NCBI GenBank assembly: GCA_037783415.1
Contig: JAZGTN010000223.1
Location: 62,001 to 126,000 of the forward strand
Length of the DNA stretch: 64,000 nucleotides
Origin: Leptasterias polaris
Taxonomy: Eukaryota; Echinodermata; Asteroidea; Forcipulatida; Asteriidae
Reading direction: 5' to 3'
This document shows positions 46,565 through 57,783 of this stretch, one piece after another. The position numbers and the translations under genes were made by a program. The notes under the pieces were generated by a model. The model ran no database searches and was not told the DNA's origin. It saw only the letters and a list, made by a program, of their open reading frames with translations. Every line of letters begins with the position of its first letter. Position 1 is the stretch's first letter.

Positions 46565-47359
46565 TTACACACACATGTCGTCAAGTAGAGAATGGTATAT
46601 TACCTGGTGTTCATGTGATAGGTTTACCAGGCCACAGGCTACGGCGCCAGCCTACTACTCTTCATCGCGCATTATTGCCCACTACACCGACGATCGTACG
46701 GCTTGAAATACGTATACATTTCGCGGGACACGTCTCGGGGGTCAGAGGTCAATTTTTTTATATATTATTACCATTCACTAATTATAACACTTTAAAGGTG
46801 TTTTATTGCAAGAACAACTCTTAATAACTATAAGGAACACCTCCAACCGTGAGATTTCGTGAGATCTTAAGGCAACGTGTTTCTTTAAGCGCAACAACTA
46901 GCAGTAAGCAATACAGCACCCCTCAATCCACGTGAACATCAAGTTTATGTCGTGTGTACTGTATTTATAAGCCTACAACCACTAGTCAGAAATAAGATTT
47001 TGCACTGTGTGAATTTGACGTGTTGTGCGACTGCGTGTACAATGGCTGCTTGCGGTTTTGGGCATGCAGACAATGCATTTCTATTTATAGCAAGTTTCCA
47101 AGCTTGTACAGATGGAAAGTGTATTGGGCTTTTTTGATGGTGCCAGCTCATTATGAGGGATGAAATTGAGTTTATTATTTACAGCGCAAACAACATTGTA
47201 ACAAATTGGGTGCAATGGTTTGGATTAAACTCAATTTCCGCCATCGGGGAAAAACTGGGGGGGCAAACTGGGGGGGAAAAAAAATAACTGGGGGGCATTT
47301 CCCCCCCCCCCCCCCTTGCCCCCCCGTAGCGCCGCCACTGCTCATGTGTGAGTTGGGAC

Positions 47360-47808
47360 AAATTACAAGTCTCTAACCTCACGTTGAAATGATGTAAATT
47401 TACATTGTATTCGATTCCCTTTCAGAGCAAAAGATTTCAAGATCCAAAACATCTGATGGCATCATTCTGAGAAAAATGGTTCTCTACATTTTTATACGGG
47501 GATTTTTTTTCTGGTCCATTCGTGACTTTCGATAATATTCAATCAAAACGGCATTGAATTTGACCTTTTGACTGACGCAAAGTTCCTCCTTGAAATGTAC
47601 AGATCCACTAGTTGTTGAAATCCAATGACGTCAAATTTCGCTCTGAAAAAATCAATTATTAACCACTACATCCCCGTACAAAAATGTAGACACCCATTTC
47701 TCTGAGAATGATGTCATCAGATGCTTTGGATGTGACAAATGTTGCTCTGGAAGGGTATAATGCAATGACAATTTACACCATTTAAGTGAGGTTGGAGACT
47801 TGTAATTT
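47360..47808. mobile_element. 449-bp long-arm palindromic element
   Basis: Arms of about 150 bp: AAATTACAAGTCTCTAACCT at the left recurs inverted at the right end, and inner blocks (AACATCTGATG.CATCATTCT, TACATTTTTATACGGGGA) pair in the same order. No clear target duplication. No ORF. Confidence 0.75.
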
Positions 47809-48140
47809 ATTCCCCACACACATGTGATCTCTATCTATTGCAAAATGAGTAGGCCCAACATCACAACATTGATTTGGTCATTTCCATTCCTCTTTAAGTT
47901 TGTGACCTCTAAACATCCCTCCACCTCTTGAACATCAGTATTTGGTATATCCATGTCCTCCTATACACTAAAGTTTCCCTTGAACTGTAATACCTCATTT
48001 GCATTCCTTACAAGCTACGTCCATTACTGTCTTGAGTGTTTTCCTTTCAAGATTTTTTTCTTTCTTTTCTCTTTCTCAAACACTATCTCATCCAAAGTGT
48101 TATCCTAAAACTATTTTATCCCACCGCTGCCATCATTGTG

Positions 48141-49010
48141 GCGGAAACTCCCCCCCCCGGGTCGTCTGTCGGTCGATAGCGCTGCCACCAGGCAGACAAT
48201 TTACAGGCCTAAACTACTGGAGTTCCGTATCTCGAATTGGTAAACTAGGGTCTGTCGTCAAAGTGATGATATCGAAAAACTTAATTCAAACACAGATTGG
48301 TTTCAGTTCTTCAAAAAAGTTAAACTGTTTTATTCAACTTACAAACTCCTCAAGTTATTATTTACAACATTTACTCTTCCAGGTACGTGTTAGGTCGTTG
48401 CAATAAATAGATTTAATACTACACTAGTGCTATAGGCTAATATCTTCCAGTCTTTTAAACAATTAATCATTTGCTGGCCCTCCCCCTGCCAACCCAATAT
48501 AGAAAATACTTACGTGATACTATATAGGCTTTAACACTTATCTAAAAACGACGAAGGAGCTACAACAATACCCACTTCTCATAACTTTACGGATTGATAC
48601 TGCGCTCCTTGAGCTACAACAATATTCACTACATAAAAACACACAAGTGAAACTATAGGCACATTTCATCATACAATATACTCTTGATCTCCTTTAATAC
48701 CGAAAAATATAAGCTATAGTTCTATATGAGTAACTATCCAAATCGTGATAGTCCTTATGGTTACTGAATATGCTCCCCGAATATCAAAATTGGCTCCTTG
48801 AATCACGAAATAGTTTCCCCTAGTATTACTGAACATATTATCTCCAAAGCTCCTCAAGTGTTAAGTTGGCTCCCCTGGTAATAATTTAGCTTCACAGCTC
48901 ATCAAGTAATAGCATAAACTAGCTCCACAGCTTCACACGATTGTGGTGACTTACTTCGACTTACTTCTATCTACACAATTTCTGGAATGGTTGACTCCCC
49001 AAATACATAT
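48141..49010 (-). repeat. LTR-like dispersed repeat, copy B
   Basis: Left end TGTGGCGGAA and the following blocks match copy A at 39924 in the same orientation, including AATAAA on the minus strand near 48330. Divergence looks high. The right end is not defined. Confidence 0.45.
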
Positions 49011-49193
49011 TGTAGCTCCAGTTAACATCAATCTTAACTCTTTGTGAAATCGGTCCCAGCAGGATCCGCGTCTGTTTTTAGGGTTAAACAAAGAAAACAT
49101 TACAAGAAAAGGTTCTGACTGGGCTATTTTGTCAATATCTTTGGTCGGGTGTCAGTCAGAAGTCAGAAATATTAATTTCAGGAAATGTATAAA

Positions 49194-49207
49194 TTTATTT
49201 TTTTATT
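49194..49207 (-). terminator. poly(A) signals of the mucin-like gene
   Basis: Two nearby minus-strand AATAAA hexamers about 190-205 nt past the stop codon at 49397-49399, a suitable place for the 3' end of the mRNA. Confidence 0.5.
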
Positions 49208-49396
49208 ACAAAAAGGCCGCAACAATGCAGGAGAATTTAGTCAAATGTTGTTTTTTCAATTCCATCTTTTATGATAGTCAATTATTACCGTTTTTTGCAA
49301 AGCATTTTGATTGTCAGATGGTCCCCAGCTTTCCATCCAATTTAAGTAATATATACAAGCAAACTTTAACCGTGTCCAGACATTGGTATGGTAGAG

Positions 49397-52300
49397 TTAA
49401 TCGTCGATCATCCCATTGAATGTCGAGACAAACTCATCAAGGAATACTTCCTGTGTTGGGCATTGCTTGGAAGGTTCCTCAAAATCACCGAAGAAAAACT
49501 CAAGACACTCATCAAAATACGCCAGTACCGGCGGTTCCAAACAATTGATCGTGCTATTTTCCGAACAACCAGCCAATGTATCGAGAGCATGATCAAGTTC
49601 ATAAAACTTTTCTCCATCGTAGGTCTCATTCGAGTAGCAAATACAACCCCGGTTAAGTTCTTCTTCAACATTTGGAGGGAAGCCTGTTCCAAATGTTGCG
49701 TTAAATTCTTGGTAGAGTTGTTGTGCGCAGGGGCACGTGGTATTCCAGTCATCGGGATGATCTTTGCCGAGTGTAAGAACATCAAGACAGACCTCAAAAT
49801 ACAGCAGTATCTCTTCATCAGGACAGACAAACCCATCAGTTGAATTGTTGGAAAAGGGTAAAGATTTGTTGTAAAGGTCATACAAACAACAAACGAAACG
49901 CGGAAATGGAAAATCTTGGACAAATCCACAACGGTCAGTAAAGGGCAGCTCACGGACACTGTCACCTTTGACCATGTCACCAAACTCACTTGGATCGTAA
50001 CAGAGGCAGTCCGGTGGTGTTTCCGTTCCAAAGGTTTCATTAAGATTACTAAGGAACGAATCCCAACAGGGGCAAAAATATTCATCGTCTTCATTATAAC
50101 CCAAGTAAATTTCAAAACAATAATCAAGAGTCTCGTAGTCCACACTTGGACAGACAAAACCATCTGGGTATATAACTTCTGAGTCAGGACTGTAAAAATA
50201 AATATCGCTACAGTAGAGAAAGCGTGGAAATGGAAAGTCGCTGTAACACTCCCGGCCATGCTTATGACCTCCTTTGCTGCGCTTTGTGCGATGGTGAAGA
50301 TGGCGAGAACTACCACCAACACTACGACGGCGACGTTTCTTCCCACAGCCACACCCCCCTTCATCAGCTTCGCCAAATAGACTATTTAAAAGCTGAGACA
50401 CAGTATCAAATGAGGGACAATTTTCAGATCCATCACAAACATCACTTATATTACCAAAGTTACCAATCACGTCACTGCCACTGTGAAATTCGTAGCAAAT
50501 GGCAAGCATGTTAAGTTCCTCGCTATCAGGGCATTCGAATCCATCTGAAAGATTGAAACCAGATGTTTCGATATTGTTCAGGCACTCGATGAAATTTGGG
50601 TACGGAAAAGAAAACGGAGGATCACCTGTACCAAAGGTTTCGTTAAGTATGTCAAAAAGATCGTCTACATTGGGACATGAAGCATTAAAAGCTTTTTCTG
50701 AATCACATCCATATTCATAATAAAGGTAATCGCATTCGTCCAAAAACAATAAGGTTTCATAGTCAGGACACACTTTTCCGTCTGCAAGATTTACTGGACC
50801 TGGCTCATCAATGTTATCAAGACAGTAAAACAAATTAGGAAATGGGTAATCATGACTTTCATATAAGCGATCACATTTGTCGACACTTCTGTTCTTGCCC
50901 CTTCTAAACTGTATTAGTCGGTAACGATAATTGTGATACTTATAGCGGTGACAATGTAATAGCGGCATTTCAGTTGTTGGCGTCCTTTCTGCGGTGGTTG
51001 GTGTGTCAGTGGTTGTTGACATTTCTGTTGTGGTTGGTGTGTCAGTAGTTGTTGACAATTCTGTTGTGGTAGGCATTTCTGTGGTGGTTGGTGTGTCAGT
51101 GGTTGTTGACATTTCCGTGGTGGTTGGTGTATCAGTGGTTGTTGACATTTCTGTTGTGGTTGGTGTGTCAGTAGTTGTTGACAATTCTGTTGTGGTAGGC
51201 ATTTCTGTGGTGGTTGGTGTGTCAGTGGTTGTTGACATTTCCGTGGTGGTTGGTGTATCAGTGGTTGTTGACATTTCTGTTGTGGTTGGTGTGTCAGTAG
51301 TTGTTGACAATTCTGTTGTGGTAGGCATTTCTGTGGTGGTTGGTGTGTCAGTGGTTGTTGACATTTCCGTGGTGGTTGGTGTATCAGTGGTTGTTGACAT
51401 TTCTGTTGTGGTAGACATTTCTGTGGTGGTTGGTGTGTCAGTAGTTGTTGACAATTCTGTTGTGGTAGGCATTTCTGTGGTGGTTGGTGTGTCAGTGGTT
51501 GTTGACATTTTTGTTGTGGTAGGCATTTCTGTGGTGGTTGGTGTGTCAGTGGTTGTTGACATTTCTGTTGTGGTAGGCATTTCTGTGGTGGTTGGTGTGT
51601 CAGTAGTTGTTGACAATTCTGTTGTGGTAGGCATTTCTGTGGTGGTTGGTGTGTCAGTAGTTGTTGACAATTCTGTTGTGGTAGGCATTTCTGTGGTGGT
51701 TGGTGTGTCAGTGGTTGTTGACATTTCCGTGGTGGTTGGTGTATCAGTGGTTGTTGACATTTCTGTTGTGGTAGACATTTCTGTGGTGGTTGGTGTGTCA
51801 GTAGTTGTTGACAATTCTGTTGTGGTAGGCATTTCTGTGGTGGTTGGTGTGTCAGTGGTTGTTGACATTTTTGTTGTGGTAGGCATTTCTGTGGTGGTTG
51901 GTGTGTCAGTGGTTGTTGACATTTCTGTTGTGGTAGGCATTTCTGTGGTGGTTGGTGTGTCAGTAGTTGTTGACAATTCTGTTGTGGTAGGCATTTCTGT
52001 GGTGGTTGGTGTGTCAGTAGTTGTTGACAATTCTGTTGTGGTAGGCATTTCTGTGGTGGTTGGTGTGTCAGTGGTTGTTGGCATTTCCGTGGTGGTTGGT
52101 GTATCAGTAGTTGTTGACAATTCTGTTGTGGTAGGCATTTCTGTGGTGGTTGGTGTGTCAGTGGTTGTTGACATTTCTGTTGTGGTAGGCATTTCTGTGG
52201 TGGTTGGTGTGTCAGTAGTTGTTGACAATTCTGTTGTGGTAGGCATTTCTGTGGTGGTTGGTGTGTCAGTGGTTGTTGACATTTCTGTTGTGGTAGGCAT

Positions 52301-53049
52301 TTCTGTGGTGGTTGGTGTGTCAGTAGTTGTTGACAATTCTGTTGTGGTAGGCATTTCTGTGGTGGTTGGTGTGTCAGTAGTTGTTGACAATTCTGTTGTG
52401 GTAGGCATTTCTGTGGTAGTTGGTGTGTCAGTGGTTGTTGGCATTTCCGTGGTGGTTGGTGTATCAGTAGTTGTTGACAATTCTGTTGTGGTAGGCATTT
52501 CTGTGGTGGTTGGTGTGTCAGTGGTTGTTGACATTTCTGTTGTGGTAGGCATTTCTGTGGTGGTTGGTGTGTCAGTAGTTGTTGACAATTCTGTTGTGGT
52601 AGGCATTTCTGTGGTGGTTGGTGTGTCAGTGGTTGTTGACATTTCTGTTGTGGTAGGCATTTCTGTGGTGGTTGGTGTGTCAGTGGTTGTTGACATATCT
52701 GTTGTGGTAGGGATTTCTGTGGTGGTTGGTGTATCAGTGGTTGTTGACATTTCTGTTGTGGTAGGGATTTCTGTGGTGGTTGGTGTTTCAGTGGTTGTTG
52801 ACATTTCTGTTGTGGTAGGCATTTCTGTGGTGGTTGGTGTGTCAGTGGTTGTTGACATTTCTGTTGTGGTAGGCATTTCTGTGGTGGTTGGTGTGTCAGT
52901 GGTTGTTGACATTTCTGTTGTGGTAGGCATTTCTGTGGAAGGCTTTTCTGTGGTGGTGGGTCTGTCAGTGGTTGTTGATGTTTCTGTTGTGGTAGACTTT
53001 GCCGTGGTAATTCCAGTCGTGGCAGACACCTCAATTGTTGCATTTTCAT
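49397..53049 (-). CDS. secreted mucin-like protein, terminal exon: Thr-rich array + five Cys-rich repeats
   Basis: Exon begins after a clear acceptor (TTATGTTTCAG, AG at 53051-53050). The ATG at 53065 lies in the intron and is not the start. It encodes 1217 residues to TAA at 49397-49399. The first ~690 residues are Thr/Ser/Pro repeats (STTTDTPTTTEMPTTTEM-like), surely heavily O-glycosylated. About 500 residues with five tandem copies (roughly 80-130 residues each) of a Cys-rich domain follow: [Y/F]PFPxFxxC, DGxxCPD, a mid Cys, CP, and LNETFGTGxPP at the end. Basic sites KKRRRRS and RTKRS lie between copies 2 and 3 and should be cut by furin-type proteases. Copy 5 is shortened. No membrane helix follows, so the C-terminus is extracellular. 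Phase 1 at its start matches the EGF exon at 61993-62085. I do not recognise the Cys-rich family. Confidence 0.85.
50975..52990 (-). repeat. coding 54/36-bp minisatellite (18/12-residue Thr-rich units)
   Basis: Units of 54 bp, and shortened 36-bp versions, encode STTTDTPTTTEMPTTTE(M/L). Blocks of several units are duplicated nearly perfectly, for example the order of variants in 51370-51720 recurs in 51730-52080. Period is a multiple of three, so long open frames occur on both strands; only the minus frame continuous with the Cys-rich part is real. Confidence 0.95.
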
Positions 53050-53553
53050 CTGAAACATAAAACATTATAATAATAAATTATTCCGGTTAATAACAAGCCA
53101 TTCAGAATTCTATGGTTCCACTCTCCCAAACGTACACAGGGGCGGATCCAAGATTTTCCAAACGGGGGGGGGGCGTGAAAAATTACCAAGCAGCAAATGG
53201 TGAATGCAATTTGTGGCTCCTACGAGCGCGTAACGCGAAGCCCTTACAGCATGGGCCGGTTCCGGGACCCGCTTAAATGCTCCGAAACAGTTAGGATTCT
53301 AGATGCTCTGTGGTACGATCTATCTCATGCAATATCTCGAGCAATAATAACATTAATGTACTAAAATGTGAGGGTAGGCCTAGAGGCCTAGCCCCCCCCC
53401 CCCCCAGCCCTCCATAGGTGTACTATCTGCACAATTGATAATTACCAGTTTGAAAGAAACACAACAGATATTAACCCTCTTTCTTGAATACGAAAAAATC
53501 TGTGATTTTCTGAACAGAGTGAGACACCATGATTATACGATGCTGTCTTCACT

Positions 53554-54287
53554 GCCCCATATTGGGCCAATCCACTTCGTTCGTATCCTTGCCAATTGGG
53601 CCTAGCACCATTGCAATCCTATTGTTGTGCCCGATGTAATTTTTAATCCGGGTTATAAAACTTACCGATCGAATGCTACTGTAGGCCTACTTGTAGAAAG
53701 CCCTAATGCAATTTTTTTTTACATCACGGATTTGGGGGGAAAATTGATTGCCTTTCGAGTCGCGAGAAGGAATTTTTTGATCACGTATTAACAACTTGCG
53801 CGAGAACCATACTAGTTGGGTTCCCTGAACAATTTCACAACATTTATTCGATCTAATGGGGACCAGACTGATTTACATAACGCGCTGAGCATAATATCTT
53901 TTGCACAGACGGGCTTAAGATGCGCACCACATTACACGTATTTCACAAGACCTTGATGGCGCGCTGAGTGAATCAGTCTGGTCCCCATTAAATATCAGCA
54001 GTTGATCGTATAACTGTTGTGGATTGTTGAGGGAACCTGACAATGGTTTTTCGCGCAAGTATGTGGGAAAAAAATCACACTCGCGATTCGAAAAGCAAAC
54101 AATTTTCCCAAAAGATCTGTGATGTTTTTAAAAACATTTAAGCAATAGGGCTTTCTACAAGTACAGTAGCATTCTATTAGTAAGTTTAATAACCCGGATT
54201 AAAAATTAAATCGGGCACAAAAATAGGAATGCAAGGGTGCTAGAGCCAAGGATACTAAGTGGATTGGCCCTATTCATGGGGCTATAT
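53554..54287. mobile_element. 734-bp near-complete palindromic element, 9-bp duplication
   Basis: Left and right halves are diverged inverted copies (GGGCCAATCCACTT, GTATCCTTG, ATCCGGGTTAT, CTTGTAGAAAGCCCTA, TTTCGAGTCGCGA pair in order). The perfect 9-bp GTCTTCACT flanks it (53545-53553 and 54288-54296), suggesting a Mutator-like mechanism. A TA-flanked MITE lies at its centre. Confidence 0.8.
53856..53988. mobile_element. 133-bp TA-flanked MITE, copy 2
   Basis: Same GGGGACCAGACTGATT termini as 21481-21648, flanked by TA (53854-53855 and 53989-53990), in the centre of the palindromic element. Confidence 0.75.
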
Positions 54288-54331
54288 GTCTTCACTTTTT
54301 TTTATCTTAATACTAGTTTCCGAAGTTCGTA

Positions 54332-54504
54332 TAGACCTTATGCATATGACGTCATTTGAGTAGGGCGCCCTCACCTAGAGGTCAAAAGGAAGATGCTCAT
54401 TGGCCAGTCTTGTGCGCCGCGCGTACAAATCAGCGCGTTTCCATTGTTTCATCATCAGTTTACCTCTAAGATGGCGGCTTGGTGACGTCAATGCATAAGG
54501 TCTA
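54332..54504. mobile_element. 173-bp TIR element
   Basis: TAGACCTTATGCATATGACG at the left end recurs inverted (with two fewer bases) at the right end. The interior has a GC-rich GTGCGCCGCGCG core and an AAGATGGCGGC word. Target duplication unclear. Confidence 0.7.
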
Positions 54505-55133
54505 TTGTAAAAGTCACATTGTATTTAGCGCGCACGCGTGCTGACCTCCAGCCAGATACTTCTTTGCACAATGTACACACACAGGTGGCATGGTCGACTC
54601 ACGCTGCGGTTGTATGATCTTCACGTCCCCCGGACCCTGCGCCAGGCATGTGCAGGTGTTTCGCGCTTATGTTCACTGTGTGAGAAAAACACGATGTCCA
54701 CACACACAGATTCATATGAGGCGCCAAGTGTAAACTTATTATTTAACGCAATTATTTACAAATAATTCATTATATAATATATAATTCATTATTTAACCAT
54801 TATTTAATCTTTATTTACAAATAATCAGTTTTGCACCACACAATTGTTTATATATAATCGTATGAAAGCTTTCATTATATATATATAATCTTAAACACAA
54901 TTTCATTATTTACAAATAATGTCGACGGATAGATTTTTATATATAAATAATTAACTTTGCACATGCAATTATATGTATATAATTTCTGGACAACTTTCAT
55001 TATATATATATAATTTAACGGATCATTACACTTATATATAAATAATGACAACTGATAAAATTTATATGTAAATAATTTATTTTACACATGCAATTATATA
55101 ATAAATAATTGTTAAGCAGCTTTCATTATATAC

Positions 55134-55879
55134 TTTAATAATGTTAGTTTTGTTTTCAAGGATCATTACCTTGTTTTCAAGGATCATTATTTTATTTGAT
55201 AAATGAAATAAACGAAACAGACACATGAACCATAATATTCGTCTAAAAAGAGGCAATAAAAAAATGAATATTTGAACGTTTAATCAAACAAACGAAAGTG
55301 CAATTCGTATAGGTAGGCCAACAAACATTGGTACTTAATTATCCCATCCTTAAATAGTACGTCAAGCCTAAAGCACACTTCGGAGATATTCTGTACAATA
55401 AAAACCCTCAAAGTTCACCACACAATAGAGGTTGGGTGAATGCCGTTTGTACAACAGCATTGACAGTAAATCTGATTGCAGCATTTTCGGAACGATTACG
55501 CGGCCACACAGAAAAACGTTTTGTACGACGCCGACGTCTGTTGGACCGAAAGCACCAACGCATTGCGGCATTGTTGGAATGAAAGCACGGTCATTGTTGG
55601 AATGAAAGGACAGTCTGGGGGATTGCGGCATTGTTGAAACGAAAATACGATCTCAGTGTCTGGATAGTTGAGCCTTGTTTGACCGCATTATTGAGTAAGG
55701 ATTCTTCACACAAAGACCGTTGATTTGAACTGGACAAAATAAAGGTATTATTGTACGCAGTGATCATCCAAAACAAAATCAATCGTCAGCAGACAAGACG
55801 CATCGAAAGATAAGACGCACCGATGTTTTGGGGGTCTAAAAAGTCAGATAAGACGCGTCTTATCCGCAGGAAAATACGG
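55134..55879. mobile_element. 746-bp insertion in the left arm only
   Basis: The right arm reads straight through TTATATACATATAATT, while the left arm is interrupted after TTATATAC and resumes at TACATATAATT, giving TAC (or TA) as duplication. The right terminus contains ATAAGACGCGTCTTAT and ATAAGACGCACC; the left terminus shows no matching inverted repeat. Family unknown. Confidence 0.7.
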
Positions 55880-56189
55880 TACATATAATTTTGCGGATCA
55901 TTATACTTATATATAAATAATATCGGCTGACAACATTTATTTGTAAATAAAGAATTTTGAACCACACATTTATAATAAGGAAAACTATTACTTTACAACT
56001 AAGCGAACGAGGCTATGATATACTAAATAATGACTTTGCGTTGCTTTCATTATATATAAATAACCGTGTAGTATGTAAATTAAGTGGTTAGCCACGCCCC
56101 AATACTCTAAATATTCATACAGTACATGCTCAGACTTACAGTCATGCGTACAGTTAGTACATTCGTACAGTATGTACACTGTACTGTCG

Positions 56190-57783
56190 TTTCATGATGG
56201 GTTTCGTGCGGCAGCCATTTAAAATCCTCGGTTACAGTTACAAAACTTGACAAATTTAGCTCTTTAGAGAACATTCCTCTATCAACAGTGCCCACATACA
56301 TCACCACCCGAGAAGGAGACCAATTTATTTCAATGACATTTTGGTAAGTTACGTTATAAAATGTTATTCTTGATGGTAGCTACGTAGTTTACTTCATTTC
56401 AAATGACGGATAAGTGACCGATAAACTTAGTGCTGCATCTAATTCGTGAAAACAATGTTGTTGTTTTTTCCCCAATAACTGGTGAAGATTTGCTATAATT
56501 ACACTTCATGGCATTAATTAATCGGATAATGTTTGTCAAGTAGGACCCGTTTGGTTGAATTTTGTTGTTAATTGGCAGACACCAAAGTTGTGCACTGTTT
56601 TTTTATAATCCTACCCAATAATATTGTGTTTTGTTAGTTAACACAACACCACTGTAGTATACACTACAGATTAAATTTAAAGTTCCATTTGCTGAATATG
56701 CTGAATATGCTGATCATGCTGATGCACTGTATTTTTGTAATACACTGTTCTTTTGAATAATTTGTTGGTGTATTTTCTTTTCAAATTCAAGTAATGTTTT
56801 TACTATTTAGATTTTTTATTAATTTTAACAACTTATATTTAATAATATTAATAAAGTAGTTATATTTTTCTGAAGGAAAATACATTATGTGATTCTGACT
56901 TCTTACATTAAGTGCAATGAAATTACATAAATTAAAACGGGGGGCAGTAGTGAGTGATAAACTAGTGGTGATGTGTATTACATGTTTACTCATTGTTGCA
57001 TCAACAACAAGTCAGTGGGCTACCACCATGTCGAGGGCTTTGCTTGGGGATTGGACTAGTAGTATTTATCAACTTTGTTTAACTTTCATTGTTTTATTTT
57101 ATCTTTTTTTTTAAAGGATGCATATGCACAGTTGGAGGAGAGACTTTTGTTTTAGAACCACCTCGACACAAGGCTGAGTTGGTCTCCAAGGGGACAAAAG
57201 GGTTTTGAAAACTGCATAAATATATAAGGTAGGTCCCTATGAATTACAATTAAACTGTGTAAATTTATCAAAACGTTTAGACTGACTACCCATACTCTAG
57301 AACTGGGTACTTTTTAATAACATTACTTTCCACAATTTACAAGACATCCGACACTAATAAGTGGTGAACTGGAGCCTGGGGAGGCCAAAGACAATCCCAT
57401 GTTGACATTTGTTATTATTTTCAAGGAGAAAGAGGAAGAAAAATCTTCAAAGGTAGTTGGAAAAAATATCATAAAAACATCCAATCCCGTAAAAAGTGCA
57501 ACAACTTTTGTTTGTTTGAAATACAATGATCATCCATGGTGCTTAACTATGGGGAGTTGCATTGACTATTTGATTATATTGACACAACATTAAAACAATT
57601 TCTCATTTCAGTTACAAGGCATACACGAATCTGCAGAGGCAATCACATTGTGAGAAAAACTTTGGTGTGATAACCAGTTTCTTCAAAGCAAAACCTGTCG
57701 TCGGCTCTTTTAAAAAAGGATACAAGAACTCGTCAGTAGAGGATATACCACCTGTGATTCAGCAGAATAAATATCACCTGTGA
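56190..57783 (+). pseudogene. exon-like remnants of an unrecognised gene inside the foldback element
   Basis: Protein-like segments with splice borders on the plus strand. E1 ends at 56343 with donor GTAAGT, encoding KLDKFSSLENIPLSTV.. E2 starts at 57117 after a long T tract and AAAG; one frame reads DAYAQLEERLLF, a stop, then NHLDTRLSWSPRGQKG. E3 (57344-57452) encodes HPTLISGELEPGEAK.. KEEEKSSK, with donor GTAGTT. E4 starts at 57612 after TTTCTCATTTCAG. Joined in phase from E3 it ends after 13 codons (TGA 57651); another frame of E4 stays open for 56 codons to TGA 57781. No ATG for E1 and the E2 stop argue for decay. It might be the element's own protein gene or captured host exons. No transposase signature recognised. 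Confidence 0.3.

Larger units (their letters stand above)
42882..47340. mobile_element. hAT-like element, 4.46 kb, perfect 8-bp target duplication
   Basis: Ends CAGCGGCGGC and, inverted, CAGTGGCGGC, a common start for hAT elements. The 8-bp CTCATGTG flanks both ends (42874-42881 and 47341-47348). G/C homopolymer runs sit just inside both ends (42909-42925 and 47301-47315). No transposase ORF is visible, so it is non-autonomous or badly eroded. It contains tandem duplications (43550-43652, 43728-44440), an A-rich degenerate repeat (45100-45870) and a nested MITE (46235-46461). Confidence 0.8.

Noticed and set aside
50994..53060. 688-codon plus-strand ORF and 714-codon second minus-strand ORF over the Thr repeat
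   Set aside because: Shadows of the in-frame 54-bp repeat; composition is pure repeat (VVVGVSVV, QQKCQQPL), and neither continues into a complex domain.
53050..53065. ATG at 53065 as start of the mucin-like protein
   Set aside because: It precedes a consensus splice acceptor (TTTCAG), no signal peptide follows, and the phase matches the EGF exon.
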